This document shows, piece by piece, positions 18,041 through 29,926 of a stretch of 29,975 nucleotides of DNA (positions are counted from its first letter, which is position 1; each line of letters opens with the position of its first letter). Origin of the DNA: Nemertoderma westbladi. Taxonomy: Eukaryota; Xenacoelomorpha; Nemertodermatida; Nemertodermatidae. Both the position numbers and the translations under genes were made by a program. The notes below the pieces were generated by a model. It ran no database searches. It was given only the letters and a program-made list of their open reading frames with translations, and was not told where the DNA came from. The stretch is taken from the NCBI GenBank assembly GCA_032718475.1, contig JAUCBJ010009028.1:1-29975 (forward strand), read 5' to 3'.

Positions 18041-21000
18041 AGTATTATTTTTTTATTAACTATACAATACGCACAAAAAATATAACATATATACGGTGTG
18101 ATTGTAAAAGTAGTAAAGATATAATATGATAATTACAATGAGCTAAGGAGATAGTCTTTAATTACTTGGGCACGAATAGCACTATCATATTCATATTTGC
18201 TTAATACGCAGTTGCAAAACGATGTGATAAATATATCCTTGTGTGATAGTTCACTAACAAGGTTTCGTTTGCATCGATTTACACATTCAGTAACAGAATA
18301 CTGATGTACTGCTATGGAAGAGAGGCTTGGTAAGCCAGCAACCATGAAGTAGACTCGTAAGAGTAGAACAGTTCGAATTTGTTACCCAAAAAATGGTCAC
18401 ATAATATACTAGAGAATAACTCAGTTAATGTCTTATTTCTGGTATTAAAAATTCTATATATTAAACGGAATTGATACATATGAATGTGCAACTCCACATT
18501 GAAACCGAAGATATTATATAATGCTGAGTTGGAACCCCTGTTATTGAGACCAGTGATTTTTCTCATAACTTTACGGCAGTTTTTACTCGTTATGTTTATG
18601 TCCGGTGATGATAGATGGGATGCACCGTATATTATACTAGGAATGCATACCATATTCCAAACTGTCTTACATATCTGAATGGATACGCTATTGATCGTAA
18701 AGCCCCTCTGCTTTAGAATTCCTAGATTTTGCCAGATTTTTGTTTCTATAAAACTAGCAGTAGTTGCGGAATTGGAAGGAATTGGAATGCCCATGAATCT
18801 GCAAGAATCTTTACCGTATAAAGTTATACCCTCAATTGTTTGGATGGTATCGCTGGTGTCAGTTAGACCATTTTTATCTATGGAGAGGAAATGGCTCTTT
18901 TTTAAATTCAGCTTCATGTGGTGGTCCTCGAGGAAGACATTAGCAATCTGCATTAGCTTCACTACATCTCGTTTTATGTTACTTAGAAGTATGATATCAT
19001 CAGCGTAGTTAATTACGCAAAAAAAGCTATTGTTGATATGTAAACCCAACCCACTGTCTCGTAACTGGTCAAAAAGTTCCTTCATATAAAAGTTAAAAAG
19101 GAGAGGAGAGAGTATTCCTCCTTGTCGTACTCCTTGTTCTATGACTATACCACCGCCGATCAAATAGCCACCACACGAAATGTATCCAACTGATTGCTTG
19201 TAATTAGATTCAAGTGCATTGACTATTTCTGGTGGAACCGATATTTGTCGCATTTTCTGAAATAGAAATTCGTGGTTCACTTTATCGAAGGCAGATGATA
19301 AGTCCAGACTTAATAGGTATACATGAGAGTTTTTGTGGATGAATTTGTTAATTAAACCAGAGACAGCCAAGTGTGCAATGTCAGCTCCAATATTTGCTTT
19401 GTAACCAAGTTGTAGATCACTGGTAGACAGAGTAGACAGTTCCTTGAGAAGTGAGCGTTCCCAGAGTTTTGCCAGAGGTAGTGTAATGCTGATGTTCCTA
19501 TATGATGTTTCTTCAGGTATTAAGGTTGGAACTTTCTGTGGTTTTTGTATTGGAGTAATTACGCTAACAGACAATATTTGTGGACAAGATTCATCTTTTA
19601 TTATATTGTTAAATAAGTCGGCAATTGTCAAACTTCGGGGAGGTGAGATCGCATACCGAAAGCATTCTGCATTCTGGTTAAAAATATCTTCTGATTTTCC
19701 TATGTTTAATTTCATAATAAGGTCATTGATATCAGATGGCTCTATAACTGTGCATCTTCCCCTCTCAGGTTGCTCTTTATTTGATCTAAATCTCCTATCT
19801 ATTGATGGGTGATCATTCCTACTCTCATTGGTGAAGTGTTGTTTTATATTTTGATGAATATCTTTCATATGTTTGTCAGAATACGACTGCCTCTTTCTAG
19901 TTCGAATTTTCCTCCAAAATGCCTTTGGATTATGCCTATTTGTGCTTATCAACGTTCGTAAGTATTCCATGTAAGAGTCTGCATTGCTCGTAGTTTTCTT
20001 TTTTGAGTTGTGCTTTATAAAAGAGTATGGGATATTATTCACTGCTGCTTCATGTATTGTTCTAATGATCAGTTCCGCTTTGGTATCAGCACAATTAGCA
20101 GTAGTATTACTTAAAACGGTTTCAATCTCACATTTATATGAGGTCAGCTGATCACTGGTGGCACGTTTGAAGTGAAATTTAATGTTTTTCATCTTTGATT
20201 TTGGATACCTTTCATCATCCTCTCCATATTCTCCCAGCAACAGAACGGAATGCACTGGTTGATGATCAGACAAATTTTCTTGAACACGCTCTTCAACATT
20301 GGCTTCTGAGAGAGCTGGTATCAGGTGCAGGGGCATTAAGACATGATCTATGTAGCTTTTGTTCAAGCCTACACGGAAGGTGTGCAGGTCGCCATGCCCT
20401 ATCTCCGTCATATCAGCAGCTATCAGGTTATAAGGTTCAGAGAGCGTTTCACGGAAAATATTGGAGCGTTGAAATCTTTTGTTTGACATACTTCCTGGTG
20501 GCATTCTGGGATGAATGCCCCTATCTCCAAGAAAAATATGATTTAGGTCGCCTGCAAGAAGTGGGGTTATATTGTCATTTAAACATTCTTCGAACACAGA
20601 TGCAATGATATTTGCCTCCGATTTGAATTTGAAGTTGTCATCTGGATTGCCACAATCAGCTGGCATGTATGTGTTGAAAATAGCTAGATTTATGTTATGA
20701 AATCCTTTGAGGAAAATACCACACAGCCTATCAGACTGACATTGAAGTGGTTTGGAGAATGGTAATAAGTGATTTTTTACGAAGATTGCAGTTCCACCTT
20801 CTCCACGCACCCGTCGTTTTAGCTTCTTCATCTCATCAGAAACAGTAAATGTTATACATGTATAGTGCTCATGTATACCAAGCTGATCTAGATAATACTC
20901 CGCTTCCCTTGGGCCTAACCAATGCTCCTGAAGACAGAGAATATCCGGTTTGTGTGTATTACAGATTGATCTAATATACTCTATATTTCTTACATACCCC

Positions 21001-21328
21001 TTGCAGTTGAAAGTTTCGACTTTCAGTTTGCGGCAGCGTTTATTATTACTTACATTGTTATCCAGTTTGATATTATTTGTTTTATTCACAAAAGATCTTG
21101 GTTCTTTCAAATTCAGGGAATTTCTTAGAAGAGTTTTACAGTATAGTGGTAAAGAGTTAATCCTTCTAGAAGAGCCAAGTATCTGAGTAGATTGTGTTGG
21201 TGATTTAAAAGCGATATCTACGACTAGGATGTAACATTGCCGCATCTCTGTAAGATAAGGTATAGTTGTTGTATGATCGATTTACTGGTGACTGGTATTG
21301 ATGATGTTGAGGTATTGGATATTTGTTC
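18041..21328 (-). mobile_element. Element B: APE-type non-LTR retrotransposon
   Basis: A ~3.3-kb element on the minus strand, inserted in the same satellite. Its 3' end (left side) is A-rich; the plus strand shows TTATTTTTTTATTAAC at 18045-18060, so the minus strand reads AATAAAAAAATAA next to satellite. The 5' end is at about 21328. CTGTACC occurs at both borders (18034-18040 and 21329-21335); this is a less common satellite variant, so it is a plausible 7-bp target duplication. One long frame is present. No separate ORF1 is seen, so the copy may be 5'-truncated, or the family may lack it. Confidence 0.8.
18312..21245 (-). CDS. Element B endonuclease-reverse transcriptase
   Basis: A 977-residue protein starting at ATG 21245. 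An N-terminal leader of ~75 residues precedes an exonuclease-endonuclease-phosphatase (APE-like) domain at about 76-330: [35 protein letters not shown] and SDHQPV (about 325), i.e. the catalytic Asn, Glu, Asp/Asn and His series. The reverse transcriptase (about 540-810) has [24 protein letters not shown] (about 650), [18 protein letters not shown] and the catalytic YADD at 747-750. This is the standard layout of APE-type LINEs of the CR1/Jockey broad group; the exact clade is not resolved. A 70-codon frame in another phase (18133-18345) overlaps the end and may be the original C-terminus after a frameshift. All catalytic motifs look intact. Confidence 0.85.
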   Translation of the reverse strand: MRQCYILVVDIAFKSPTQSTQILGSSRRINSLPLYCKTLLRNSLNLKEPRSFVNKTNNIKLDNNVSNNKRCRKLKVETFNCKGYVRNIEYIRSICNTHKPDILCLQEHWLGPREAEYYLDQLGIHEHYTCITFTVSDEMKKLKRRVRGEGGTAIFVKNHLLPFSKPLQCQSDRLCGIFLKGFHNINLAIFNTYMPADCGNPDDNFKFKSEANIIASVFEECLNDNITPLLAGDLNHIFLGDRGIHPRMPPGSMSNKRFQRSNIFRETLSEPYNLIAADMTEIGHGDLHTFRVGLNKSYIDHVLMPLHLIPALSEANVEERVQENLSDHQPVHSVLLLGEYGEDDERYPKSKMKNIKFHFKRATSDQLTSYKCEIETVLSNTTANCADTKAELIIRTIHEAAVNNIPYSFIKHNSKKKTTSNADSYMEYLRTLISTNRHNPKAFWRKIRTRKRQSYSDKHMKDIHQNIKQHFTNESRNDHPSIDRRFRSNKEQPERGRCTVIEPSDINDLIMKLNIGKSEDIFNQNAECFRYAISPPRSLTIADLFNNIIKDESCPQILSVSVITPIQKPQKVPTLIPEETSYRNISITLPLAKLWERSLLKELSTLSTSDLQLGYKANIGADIAHLAVSGLINKFIHKNSHVYLLSLDLSSAFDKVNHEFLFQKMRQISVPPEIVNALESNYKQSVGYISCGGYLIGGGIVIEQGVRQGGILSPLLFNFYMKELFDQLRDSGLGLHINNSFFCVINYADDIILLSNIKRDVVKLMQIANVFLEDHHMKLNLKKSHFLSIDKNGLTDTSDTIQTIEGITLYGKDSCRFMGIPIPSNSATTASFIETKIWQNLGILKQRGFTINSVSIQICKTVWNMVCIPSIIYGASHLSSPDINITSKNCRKVMRKITGLNNRGSNSALYNIFGFNVELHIHMYQFRLIYRIFNTRNKTLTELFSSILCDHFLGNKFELFYSYESTSWLLAYQASLP

Positions 21329-24300
21329 CTGTACCGTACCTGGAACCGTACCAGTACCGTACCAGTACCGTACCTGGAACCGTACCAGTACCGTACCAGT
21401 ACCGTACCTGGAACCGTACCAGTACTGTACCAGTACCGTACCTGGAACCGTACCAGTACCATACCAGTACCGTACCAGTACCGTACCTGGAACCGTACCT
21501 GGAACCGTACCAGTACCGTACCTGGAACCGTACCAGTACTGTACCAGTACCGTACCTGGAACCGTACCAGTACCGTACCAGTACCGTACCAGTACCGTAC
21601 CTGGAACCGTACCTGGAACCGTACCAGCACCGTACCTGGAACTGTACCAGTACCGTACCTGGAACCGTACCTGGAACCGTACCAGTACCGTACCTGGAAC
21701 CGTACCAGTACCGTACCTGGAACCGTACCAGTACTGTACCAGTACCGTACCTGGAACCGTACCAGTACCGTACCAGTACCGTACCAGTACCGTACCTGGA
21801 ACCGTACCTGGAACCGTACCAGTACCGTACCAGTACCGTACCTGGAACCGTACCAGTACTGTACCAGTACCGTACCTGGAACCGTACCAGTACCATACCA
21901 GTACCGTACCAGTACCGTACCTGGAACCGTACCTGGAACCGTACCAGTACCGTACCTGGAACCGTACCAGTACCGTACCTGGAACCGTACCAGTACTGTA
22001 CCAGTACCGTACCTGGAACCGTACCAGTACCGTACCTGGAACCGTACCAGCACCGTACCTGGAACCGTACCAGTACCGTACCTGGAACCGTACCTGGAAC
22101 CGTACCTGGAACCGTACCTGGAACCGTACCAGTACCGTAACTGGAACCGTACCAGTACCGTACCAGTACAGTACCAGTACCGTACCAGTACCGTACCAGT
22201 ACCGTACCAGTACCGTACCTGGAACCGTACCAGTACCGTACCAGTACCGTACCTGGAACCGTACCAGTACCATACCAGTACCGTACCTGGAACCGTACCA
22301 GTACCGTACCTGGAACCGTACCAGTACCGTACCAGTACAGTACCAGTACCGTACCAGTACCGTACCAGTACCGTACCTGGAACCGTACCAGTACCGTACC
22401 AGTACCGTACCTGGAACCGTACCAGTACCATACCAGTACCGTACCTGGAACCGTACCAGTACCGTACCTGGAACCGTACCAGCACCGTACCTGGAACCGT
22501 ACCAGTACCGTACCTGGAACCGTACCAGTACCGTACCTGGAACCGTACCAGTACCGTACCTGGAACCGTACCAGTACCGTACCTGGAACCGTACCAGTAC
22601 TGTACCAGTACCGTACCTGGAACCGTACCAGTACCGTACCAGTACCGTACCAGTACCGTACCTGGAACCGTACCTGGAACCGTACCAGTACCGTACCAGT
22701 ACTGTACCAGTACCGTACCTGGAACCGTACCAGTACCGTACCTGGAACCGTACCAGTACCGTATCTGGAACCGTACCAGTACCGTACCAGTACCGTAGCT
22801 GGAACCGTACCAGTACCGTACCTGGAACCGTACCAGTACCGTACCTGGAACCGTACCAGTACCGTACCTGGAACCGTACCAGTACCGTACCTGGAACCGT
22901 ACCAGTACCGTACCTGGAACCGTACCAGTACCGTACCTGGAACCGTACCAGTACCGTACCTGGAACCGTACCAGTACCGTACCTGGAACCGTACCAGTAC
23001 CGTATCTGGAACCGTACCAGTACCGTACCAGTACCGTACCAGTACCGTACCTGGAACCGTACCAGTACCGTACCTGGAACCGTACCAGTACCGTACCTGG
23101 AACCGTACCAGTACCGTATCTGGAACCGTACCAGTACCGTACCAGTACCGTAGCTGGAACCGTACCAGTACCGTACCTGGAACCGTACCAGTACCGTACC
23201 TGGAACCGTACCAGTACCGTACCTGGAACCGTACCAGTACCGTATCTGGAACCGTACCAGTACCGTACCAGTACCGTACCAGTACCGTACCTGGAACCGT
23301 ACCAGTACCGTACCTGGAACCGTACCAGTACCGTACCTGGAACCGTACCAGTACCGTATCTGGAACCGTACCAGTACCGTACCAGTACCGTAGCTGGAAC
23401 CGTACCAGTACCGTACCAGTACCGTACCTGGAACCGTACCAGTACCGTACCAGTACCGTATCTGGAACCGTACCAGTACCGTACCAGTACCGTAGCTGGA
23501 ACCGTACCAGTACCGTACCTGGAACCGTACCAGTACCGTACCTGGAACCGTACCAGTACCGTACCTGGAACCGTACCAGTACCGTACCTGGAACCGTACC
23601 AGTACCGTACCTGGAACCGTACCAGTACCGTACCTGGAACCGTACCAGTACCGTACCTGGAACCGTACCAGTACCGTACCTGGAACCGTACCAGTACCGT
23701 ACCTGGAACCGTACCAGTACCGTACCTGGAACCGTACCAGTACCGTATCTGGAACCGTACCAGTACCGTACCAGTACCGTACCAGTACCGTACCAGTACC
23801 GTACCAGTACCGTACCTGGAACCGTACCAGTACCGTACCTGGAACCGTACCAGTACCGTACCTGGAACCGTACCAGTACCGTATCTGGAACCGTAACAGT
23901 ACCGTACCAGTACCGTAGCTGGAACCGTACCAGTACCGTACCTGGAACCGTACCAGTACCGTACCTGGAACCGTACCAGTACCGTACCTGGAACCGTACC
24001 AGTACCGTATCTGGAACCGTACCAGTACCGTACCAGTACCGTACCAGTACCGTACCTGGAACCGTACCAGTACCGTACCTGGAACCGTACCAGTACCGTA
24101 CCTGGAACCGTACCAGTACCGTATCTGGAACCGTACCAGTACCGTACCAGTACCGTAGCTGGAACCGTACCAGTACCGTACCAGTACCGTACCTGGAACC
24201 GTACCAGTACCGTACCAGTACCGTATCTGGAACCGTACCAGTACCGTACCAGTACCGTAGCTGGAACCGTACCAGTACCGTACCTGGAACCGTACCAGTA

Positions 24301-27300
24301 CCGTACCTGGAACCGTACCAGTACCGTACCTGGAACCGTACCAGTACCGTACCTGGAACCGTACCAGTACCGTACCTGGAACCGTACCAGTACCGTACCT
24401 GGAACCGTACCAGTACCGTACCTGGAACCGTACCAGTACCGTACCTGGAACCGTACCAGTACCGTACCTGGAACCGTACCAGTACCGTATCTGGAACCGT
24501 ACCAGTACCGTACCAGTACCGTACCAGTACCGTACCAGTACCGTACCAGTACCGTACCTGGAACCGTACCAGTACCGTACCTGGAACCGTACCAGTACCG
24601 TACCTGGAACCGTACCAGTACCGTATCTGGAACCGTACCAGTACCGTACCAGTACCGTAGCTGGAACCGTACCAGTACCGTACCTGGAACCGTACCAGTA
24701 CCGTACCTGGAACCGTACCAGTACCGTACCTGGAACCGTACCAGTACCGTATCTGGAACCGTACCAGTACCGTACCAGTACCGTACCAGTACCGTACCTG
24801 GAACCGTACCAGTACCGTACCTGGAACCGTACCAGTACCGTACCTGGAACCGTACCAGTACCGTACCTGGAACCGTACCAGAACCGTACCTGGAACCGTA
24901 CCAGTACCGTAGCTGGAACCGTACCAGTACCGTACCTGGAACCGTACCAGTACCGTACCTGGAACCGTACCAGTACCGTACCTGGAACCGTACCAGCACC
25001 GTACCTGGAACCGTACCAGTACTGCACCAGTACCGTACCTGGAACCGTACCAGTACCGTACCTGGAACCGTACCAGTACCGTACCTGGAACCGTACCAGT
25101 ACCGTACCAGTACCTGGAACCGTACCTGGAACCGTACCAGTACCGTACCAGTACCGTACCTGGAACCGTACCAGTACCGTACCAGTACCGTACCTGGAAC
25201 CGTACCAGTACTGTACCAGTACCGTACCTGGAACCGTACCAGTACCATACCAGTACCGTACCAGTACCGTACCTGGAACCGTACCTGGAACCGTACCAGT
25301 ACCGTACCTGGAACCGTACCAGTACCGTACCTGGAACCGTTACAGTACTGTACCAGTACCGTACCTGGAACCGTACCAGTACCATACCAGTACCGTACCA
25401 GTACCGTACCTGGAACCGTACCAGTACCGTACCAGTACCGTACCTGGAACCGTACCAGTACCGTACCTGGAACCGTACCAGTACCGTACCTGGAACCGTA
25501 CCAGTACCGTACCAGTACCGTACCTGGAACCGTACCAGTACCGTACCTGGAACCGTACCAGTACTGTACCAGTACCGTACCTGGAACCGTACCAGCACCG
25601 TACCAGTACCGTACCTGGAACCGTACCAGTACCGTACCTGGAACCGTACCAGTACTGTACCAGTACCGTACCTGGAACCGTACCAGTACCATACCAGTAC
25701 CGTACCAGTACCGTACCTGGAACCGTACCAGTACCGTACCTGGAACCGTTACAGTACTGTACCAGTACCGTACCTGGAACCGTACCAGTACCATACCAGT
25801 ACCGTACCAGTACCGTACCTGGAACCGTACCAGTACCGTACCAGTACCGTACCTGGAACCGTACCATTACCGTACCTGGAACCGTACCAGTACCGTACCT
25901 GGAACCGTACCAGTACCGTACCAGTACCGTACCTGGAACCGTACCAGCACCGTACCAGTACCGTACCTGGAACCGTACCAGTACCGTACCTGGAACCGTA
26001 CCAGTACTGTACCAGTACCGTACCTGGAACCGTACCAGTACCGTACCTGGAACCGTACCAGTACCGTACCTGGAACCGTACCAGTACCGTACCTGGAACC
26101 GTACCAGTACCGTACCTGGAACCGTACCAGTACTGTACCAGTACCGTACCTAGAACCGTACCAGTACCGTACCAGTACCGTACCAGTACCGTACCAGTAC
26201 CGTACCAGTACCGTACCAGTACCGTACCAGTACCGTACCAGTACCGTACCAGTACCGTACCTGGAACCGTACCAGTACCGTACCAGTACCGTACCTGGAA
26301 CCGTACCAGTACTGTACCAGTACCGTACCTGGAACCGTACCAGTACCATACCAGTACCGTACCAGTACCGTACCTGGAACCGCACCTGGAACCGTACCAG
26401 TACCGAACCTGGAACCGTACCAGTACCGTACCTGGAACCGTACCAGTACTGTACCAGTACTGTACCAGTACTGTACCAGTACCGTACCAGTACCGTACCA
26501 GTACCGTAGCTGGAACCGTACCAGTACCGTACCTGGAACCGTACCAGTACCGTACCTGGAACCGTACCAGCACCGTACCTGGAACCGTACCAGTACTGTA
26601 CCAGTACCGTACCTGGAACCGTACCAGTACCGTACCTGGAACCGTACCAGTACCGTACCTGGAACCGTACCAGTACCGTACCAGTACCGTACCAGTACCG
26701 TACCAGTACCTGGAACCGTACCTGGAACCGTACCAGTACCGTACCTGGAACCGTACCAGTACCGTACCAGTACCGTACCTGGAACCGTACCAGTACTGTA
26801 CCAGTACCGTACCTGGAACCGTACCAGTACCATACCAGTACCGTACCAGTACCGTACCTGGAACCGTACCTGGAACCGTACCAGTACCGTACCTGGAACC
26901 GTACCAGTACCGTACCTGGAACCGTACCAGTACTGTACCAGTACCGTACCTGGAACCGTACCAGTACCGTACCTGGAACCGTACCAGCACCGTACATGGA
27001 ACCGTACCAGTACCGTACCTGGAACCGTACCTGGAACCGTACCAGTACCGTACCTGGAACCGTACCAGTACCGTACCAGTACCGTACCAGTACAGTACCA
27101 GTACCGTACCAGTACCGTACCTGGAACCGTACCAGTACCGTACTAGTACCGTACCTGGAACCGTACCAGTACTGTACCAGTACCGTACATGGAACCGTAC
27201 CAGTACCATACCAGTACCGTACCAGTACCGTACCTGGAACCGTACCTGGAACCGTACCAGTACCGTACCTGGAACCGTACCAGTACCGTACCTGGAACCG

Positions 27301-27482
27301 TACCAGTACTGTACCAGTACTGTACCAGTACCGTACCTGGAACCGTACCAGTACCGTACCTGGAACCGTACCAGCACCGTACCTGGAACCGTACCAGTAC
27401 CGTACCTGGAACCGTACCTGGAACCGTACCAGTACCGTACCTGGAACCGTACCAGTACCGTATCTGGAACCGTACCAGTACT
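21329..27482. repeat. Main two-module satellite array, 6.15 kb
   Basis: Built almost wholly of A = GTACCTGGAACC (12 bp) and B = GTACCAGTACC (11 bp), mostly alternating as 23-bp AB pairs but with AAB, ABB and longer A or B runs. That is roughly 530 modules. Recurrent point variants are GTATC, GTAGC, CATACC, CTGTACC, CAGCACC and GTTACAG. Neither module contains a stop on the minus strand, and B shifts frame by one base, so all three minus frames remain open for over 1200 codons. On the plus strand GTAGC and GTAAC variants create TAG and TAA stops. These long frames are repeat artefacts. Each module contains GTAC (B has two), so the array is rich in RsaI sites and potential hairpins. Confidence 0.97.
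22761..24920. repeat. Higher-order repeat inside the satellite (742-765 bp)
   Basis: The marker variant GTATCTGG occurs at 22761, 23002, 23116, 23242, 23356, 23458, 23745, 23881, 24007, 24121, 24223, 24487, 24623 and 24749. Spacings repeat: 23116 to 23881, 23242 to 24007, 23356 to 24121 and 23458 to 24223 are each 765 bp; 23745 to 24487, 23881 to 24623 and 24007 to 24749 are each 742 bp. The difference of 23 bp is one AB pair. GTAGCTGG variants follow the same pattern. Two full copies (23116-23880 and 23881-24622) are flanked by partial copies. Confidence 0.88.
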
Positions 27483-28748
27483 GTTCGCGCTTTCAGACCT
27501 TTGGCAGTTTAACCCGCCAAATTAGGATGTCTTCTAGATAATAAATCGCTTTTAGCCTCTGACAAGTATTTGATTCACTACACTAGTCGAAACCAATCGG
27601 TGCGCGATCATTCACCCGCTGGATATACCCGGGAGATTGGCTTCGACGGCTTAATCGTATTGCTATGTAAGCCTAATGTATTATTCGACTGACAGTATTA
27701 TATAATCTCTGACAATATTATTCACCTTCGGGGAATATTAACAGTTCCTTTAGGACGTGGCGCTCTATCTATATAAACAGAGTTATGACTTAAACTACTC
27801 ACAACGATATGGCTTAGTTACAATTCACATATATGGCGCATTCTTTAGGAAATGCTTCGTTATCAGTCTCACTCATACACAATGCTGCACAATACTGCAC
27901 ACTAATCTGCCGATCTTCACTGATTTTAGTCACATATAAAAGGAACACAGACCGACTCATGTAGGGTCTATCAAATAACATTAGATTCACTTCAAACCAC
28001 TTTAACATAAGTCGCAATCGTTATATGTAACCTTTCTCTCTTACCTTCGGTATATCAAGAATATTGGGTTTCGGGGTTATTTCTCGTTATTCCAAATATA
28101 ATAATTCATCAACAAATATAATGAATAACCGACAGCAAAGCAGTAATGTTAAGTTAAGTTGCACAGTATGGGCCAGTTAACCAGTGATAACCAGTGATAA
28201 CGGATATATGTCCTTATAATTAAGCCTACTAGTGTTAGGCTAAAGCAGAAAAGCACAAAATATTCCAAAGCCGCTCTCTCCTGGCTCAGGACAGAATGTA
28301 AACACTGCCCATACAGCATTGCGTGATTTCTAGGAAATTTCTGTACAAGAACAGTAAAAACGCTCTGATTGGTTGACTGAACTGAGAGATGCCGTAGAAC
28401 AAAGAAAGTCGACACGTATGAATATCAGCTGTTAACCGTCGTCATAGTAACTACTGTTCAAGAGTAGCTATCCCCTTTTGCGTCACGGAATTGCCATAGA
28501 ATCATCAACTATGCCTTCCACAGTACACATACGGAAGAAATAGCTCTTAGATCCTCTAAAAACACCGATACAGCAATAATACGGCCTCTTACGCCTATTA
28601 AACCAACTACAGAGTATTTTACGGGAAAAATAAGGAAAAATAACCGGGCAATTCAGCAAAAGCTTTTACACCGCTCCCAGAAAATGGGATTTTCAGTCTA
28701 TAAAATATAAAAATCACAGTTTCTAAAACATAAAGATACTCTAAACAG
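27483..28748. other. Unassigned region right of the satellite
   Basis: Mixed-composition DNA with only short open frames. A small tandem duplication (CCAGTGATAAC twice) lies near 28180-28200. No transposon ends, RNA genes or host exons were recognised. Confidence 0.4.
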
Positions 28749-29035
28749 TTAGTTTTCTTTGCGCGGACGGCGTTTACGCAGTTTCCCGAGGCTAGCCAGA
28801 GTCCTTTTCTCTTTGGGGCGAGCCACTTTACTAGGAAGGCTATAACTCCTGGGTAAAGGGTGCAATACAATTGCATTAGAAGGTTTGGGTTTACGGTCGG
28901 TGTCTCGTCCAGTTCGATATGCTTCTCCTCGAGCTGATTTTCCTCCGCTTGTCATGGGATACGTTCGTCCAAAACTCTCACAGAGAATAGGGTTTTCTAA
29001 GCTTGATATCTTCTTAGAGATTCGAGATTTCCCAA
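28749..29035 (-). CDS. Possible terminal exon or small basic ORF, unknown
   Basis: An open minus-strand block running from a stop near 29052 to a stop codon at 28749. It has an internal ATG at 28955 that gives 68 residues (MTSGGKSARGEAY...). The C-terminal part is strongly basic (LGKLRKRRPRKEN) and could be a nuclear localisation signal. The upstream in-frame sequence (SSLENPILCESFGRTYP) also looks coding-like. It is preceded by a pyrimidine-containing CTTATCTCAG that could serve as a splice acceptor near 29036. I do not recognise a family. It may be the last exon of a minus-strand gene, part of a decayed element, or chance. Confidence 0.22.
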
Positions 29036-29139
29036 TCGAACTGAGATAAGGCTAATTCGTTTATCGATTGGACTTACTGTTATAACTTACGTTTATCTGA
29101 ACAAACGCAGATTTCTTTTTTGATCTTTATAGAATAGCG

Positions 29140-29199
29140 TTTAACTCGTTTCGTACAACGCTCTCCTTCACCTTGATGAAGGGTTGTATCGCGTTAAAC
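29140..29199. repeat. 60-bp imperfect stem-loop
   Basis: Three nested complementary blocks: GTTTAAC with GTTAAAC, ACAAC with GTTGT, and CCTTCA with TGAAGG, with a six-base loop. The arms have unequal spacers. It could be a small structured RNA, a short palindromic element or chance; nothing else supports a function. Confidence 0.4.
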
Positions 29200-29308
29200 G
29201 GGGACGACCATACGGTTGGATAGTGATATTAGGTGTCCGCGTCACAATCCGGCTAGGTAAGATGGGCGGCTAGCTAGAAATCACTGTCGGAGTGTTACCG
29301 ATTAATTG

Positions 29309-29573
29309 TTAGGGTAGCACTAGATCTTTGAACAGTGAATACAGTCCGCGAGGATCCGCGACACCACCAGGATCGCAGGTCTGAGGTCCAACTAAGGAAT
29401 GAGGAGGTTTGACCGAGTATTCCGGGACTCTGATCGTAGGTTTACTCCAGGATCGTTCGAGCCGAGTGAGCATAGGTGATACGTCAAACAAGTTTCGCTC
29501 GAAACTCCAGTAAATATAACGAACACAACTGTGTTTAACACAACGTTTCCGTGGATGTTTATGTCTTTCCGTT
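29309..29573 (-). CDS. Possible exon or remnant ORF, unknown
   Basis: About 87 codons free of stops on the minus strand, ending at a TAA at 29309. The block contains YWSFERNLFDVSPMLTRLER and later KPPHSLVGPQTCDPGG. The first in-frame ATG is internal (within SPMLTR), so it is not a convincing stand-alone gene. Residue composition looks coding-like and GC content is above the surroundings. No family is recognised. It lies between two other open blocks on the same strand. Confidence 0.2.
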
Positions 29574-29671
29574 TATTGGCTGGGTCTAGGGCATTTATCG
29601 TAATAATACCAAAGACGCACGTCTTGAAGGAGAAACGCGGGTGATATTTATTTGTTGTTACAATGCTTCTA

Positions 29672-29926
29672 TCAAGAATTCCAAATATATGTTGGAGTTA
29701 CCGCGTTTATTTGTTTCTTTAATGTCTTTTCTTTCGAGTCGATTTCGAATAGGATTTTCGCATTAGAATTTTGGTTTATCGTTTCGACTCCTCTGGGTAG
29801 GATATGTTCGACATAGTCCGTATCGTGTAAATCGATAGAATGGCCAATGGTTAAGAAGTCCATATACATACCATTACAATGCGTGTAGCGAGCGGTGAAT
29901 TTTCCATAGTCCAATTCACGCGTAAG
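29672..29926 (-). CDS. Possible exon or remnant ORF at the window edge, unknown
   Basis: Open on the minus strand from a stop at 29927-29929 to 29672. It reads LTRELDYGKFTARYTHCNGM, then DLHDTDYVEHILPRGVE and a Lys-rich end. The first in-frame ATGs are internal, so a start is not evident. A GTAACT near the end (plus strand about 29695-29705) could be a splice donor. No family is recognised; continuation beyond the window would be needed to interpret it. Confidence 0.2.
   Translation of the reverse strand, partial: LTRELDYGKFTARYTHCNGMYMDFLTIGHSIDLHDTDYVEHILPRGVETINQNSNAKILFEIDSKEKTLKKQINAVTPTYIWNS

Noticed and set aside
13593-27482. The satellite segments as terminal repeats belonging to the retrotransposons
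   Set aside because: Both elements have their own 3' ends (poly(A) or A-rich) before the satellite starts, and the satellite keeps one orientation although the elements lie on opposite strands.
21205-27541. Long minus- and plus-strand frames across the GTACC satellite as genes
   Set aside because: They overlap in several frames on both strands and translate only repeat modules. They start or end by running into retrotransposon or flanking DNA.
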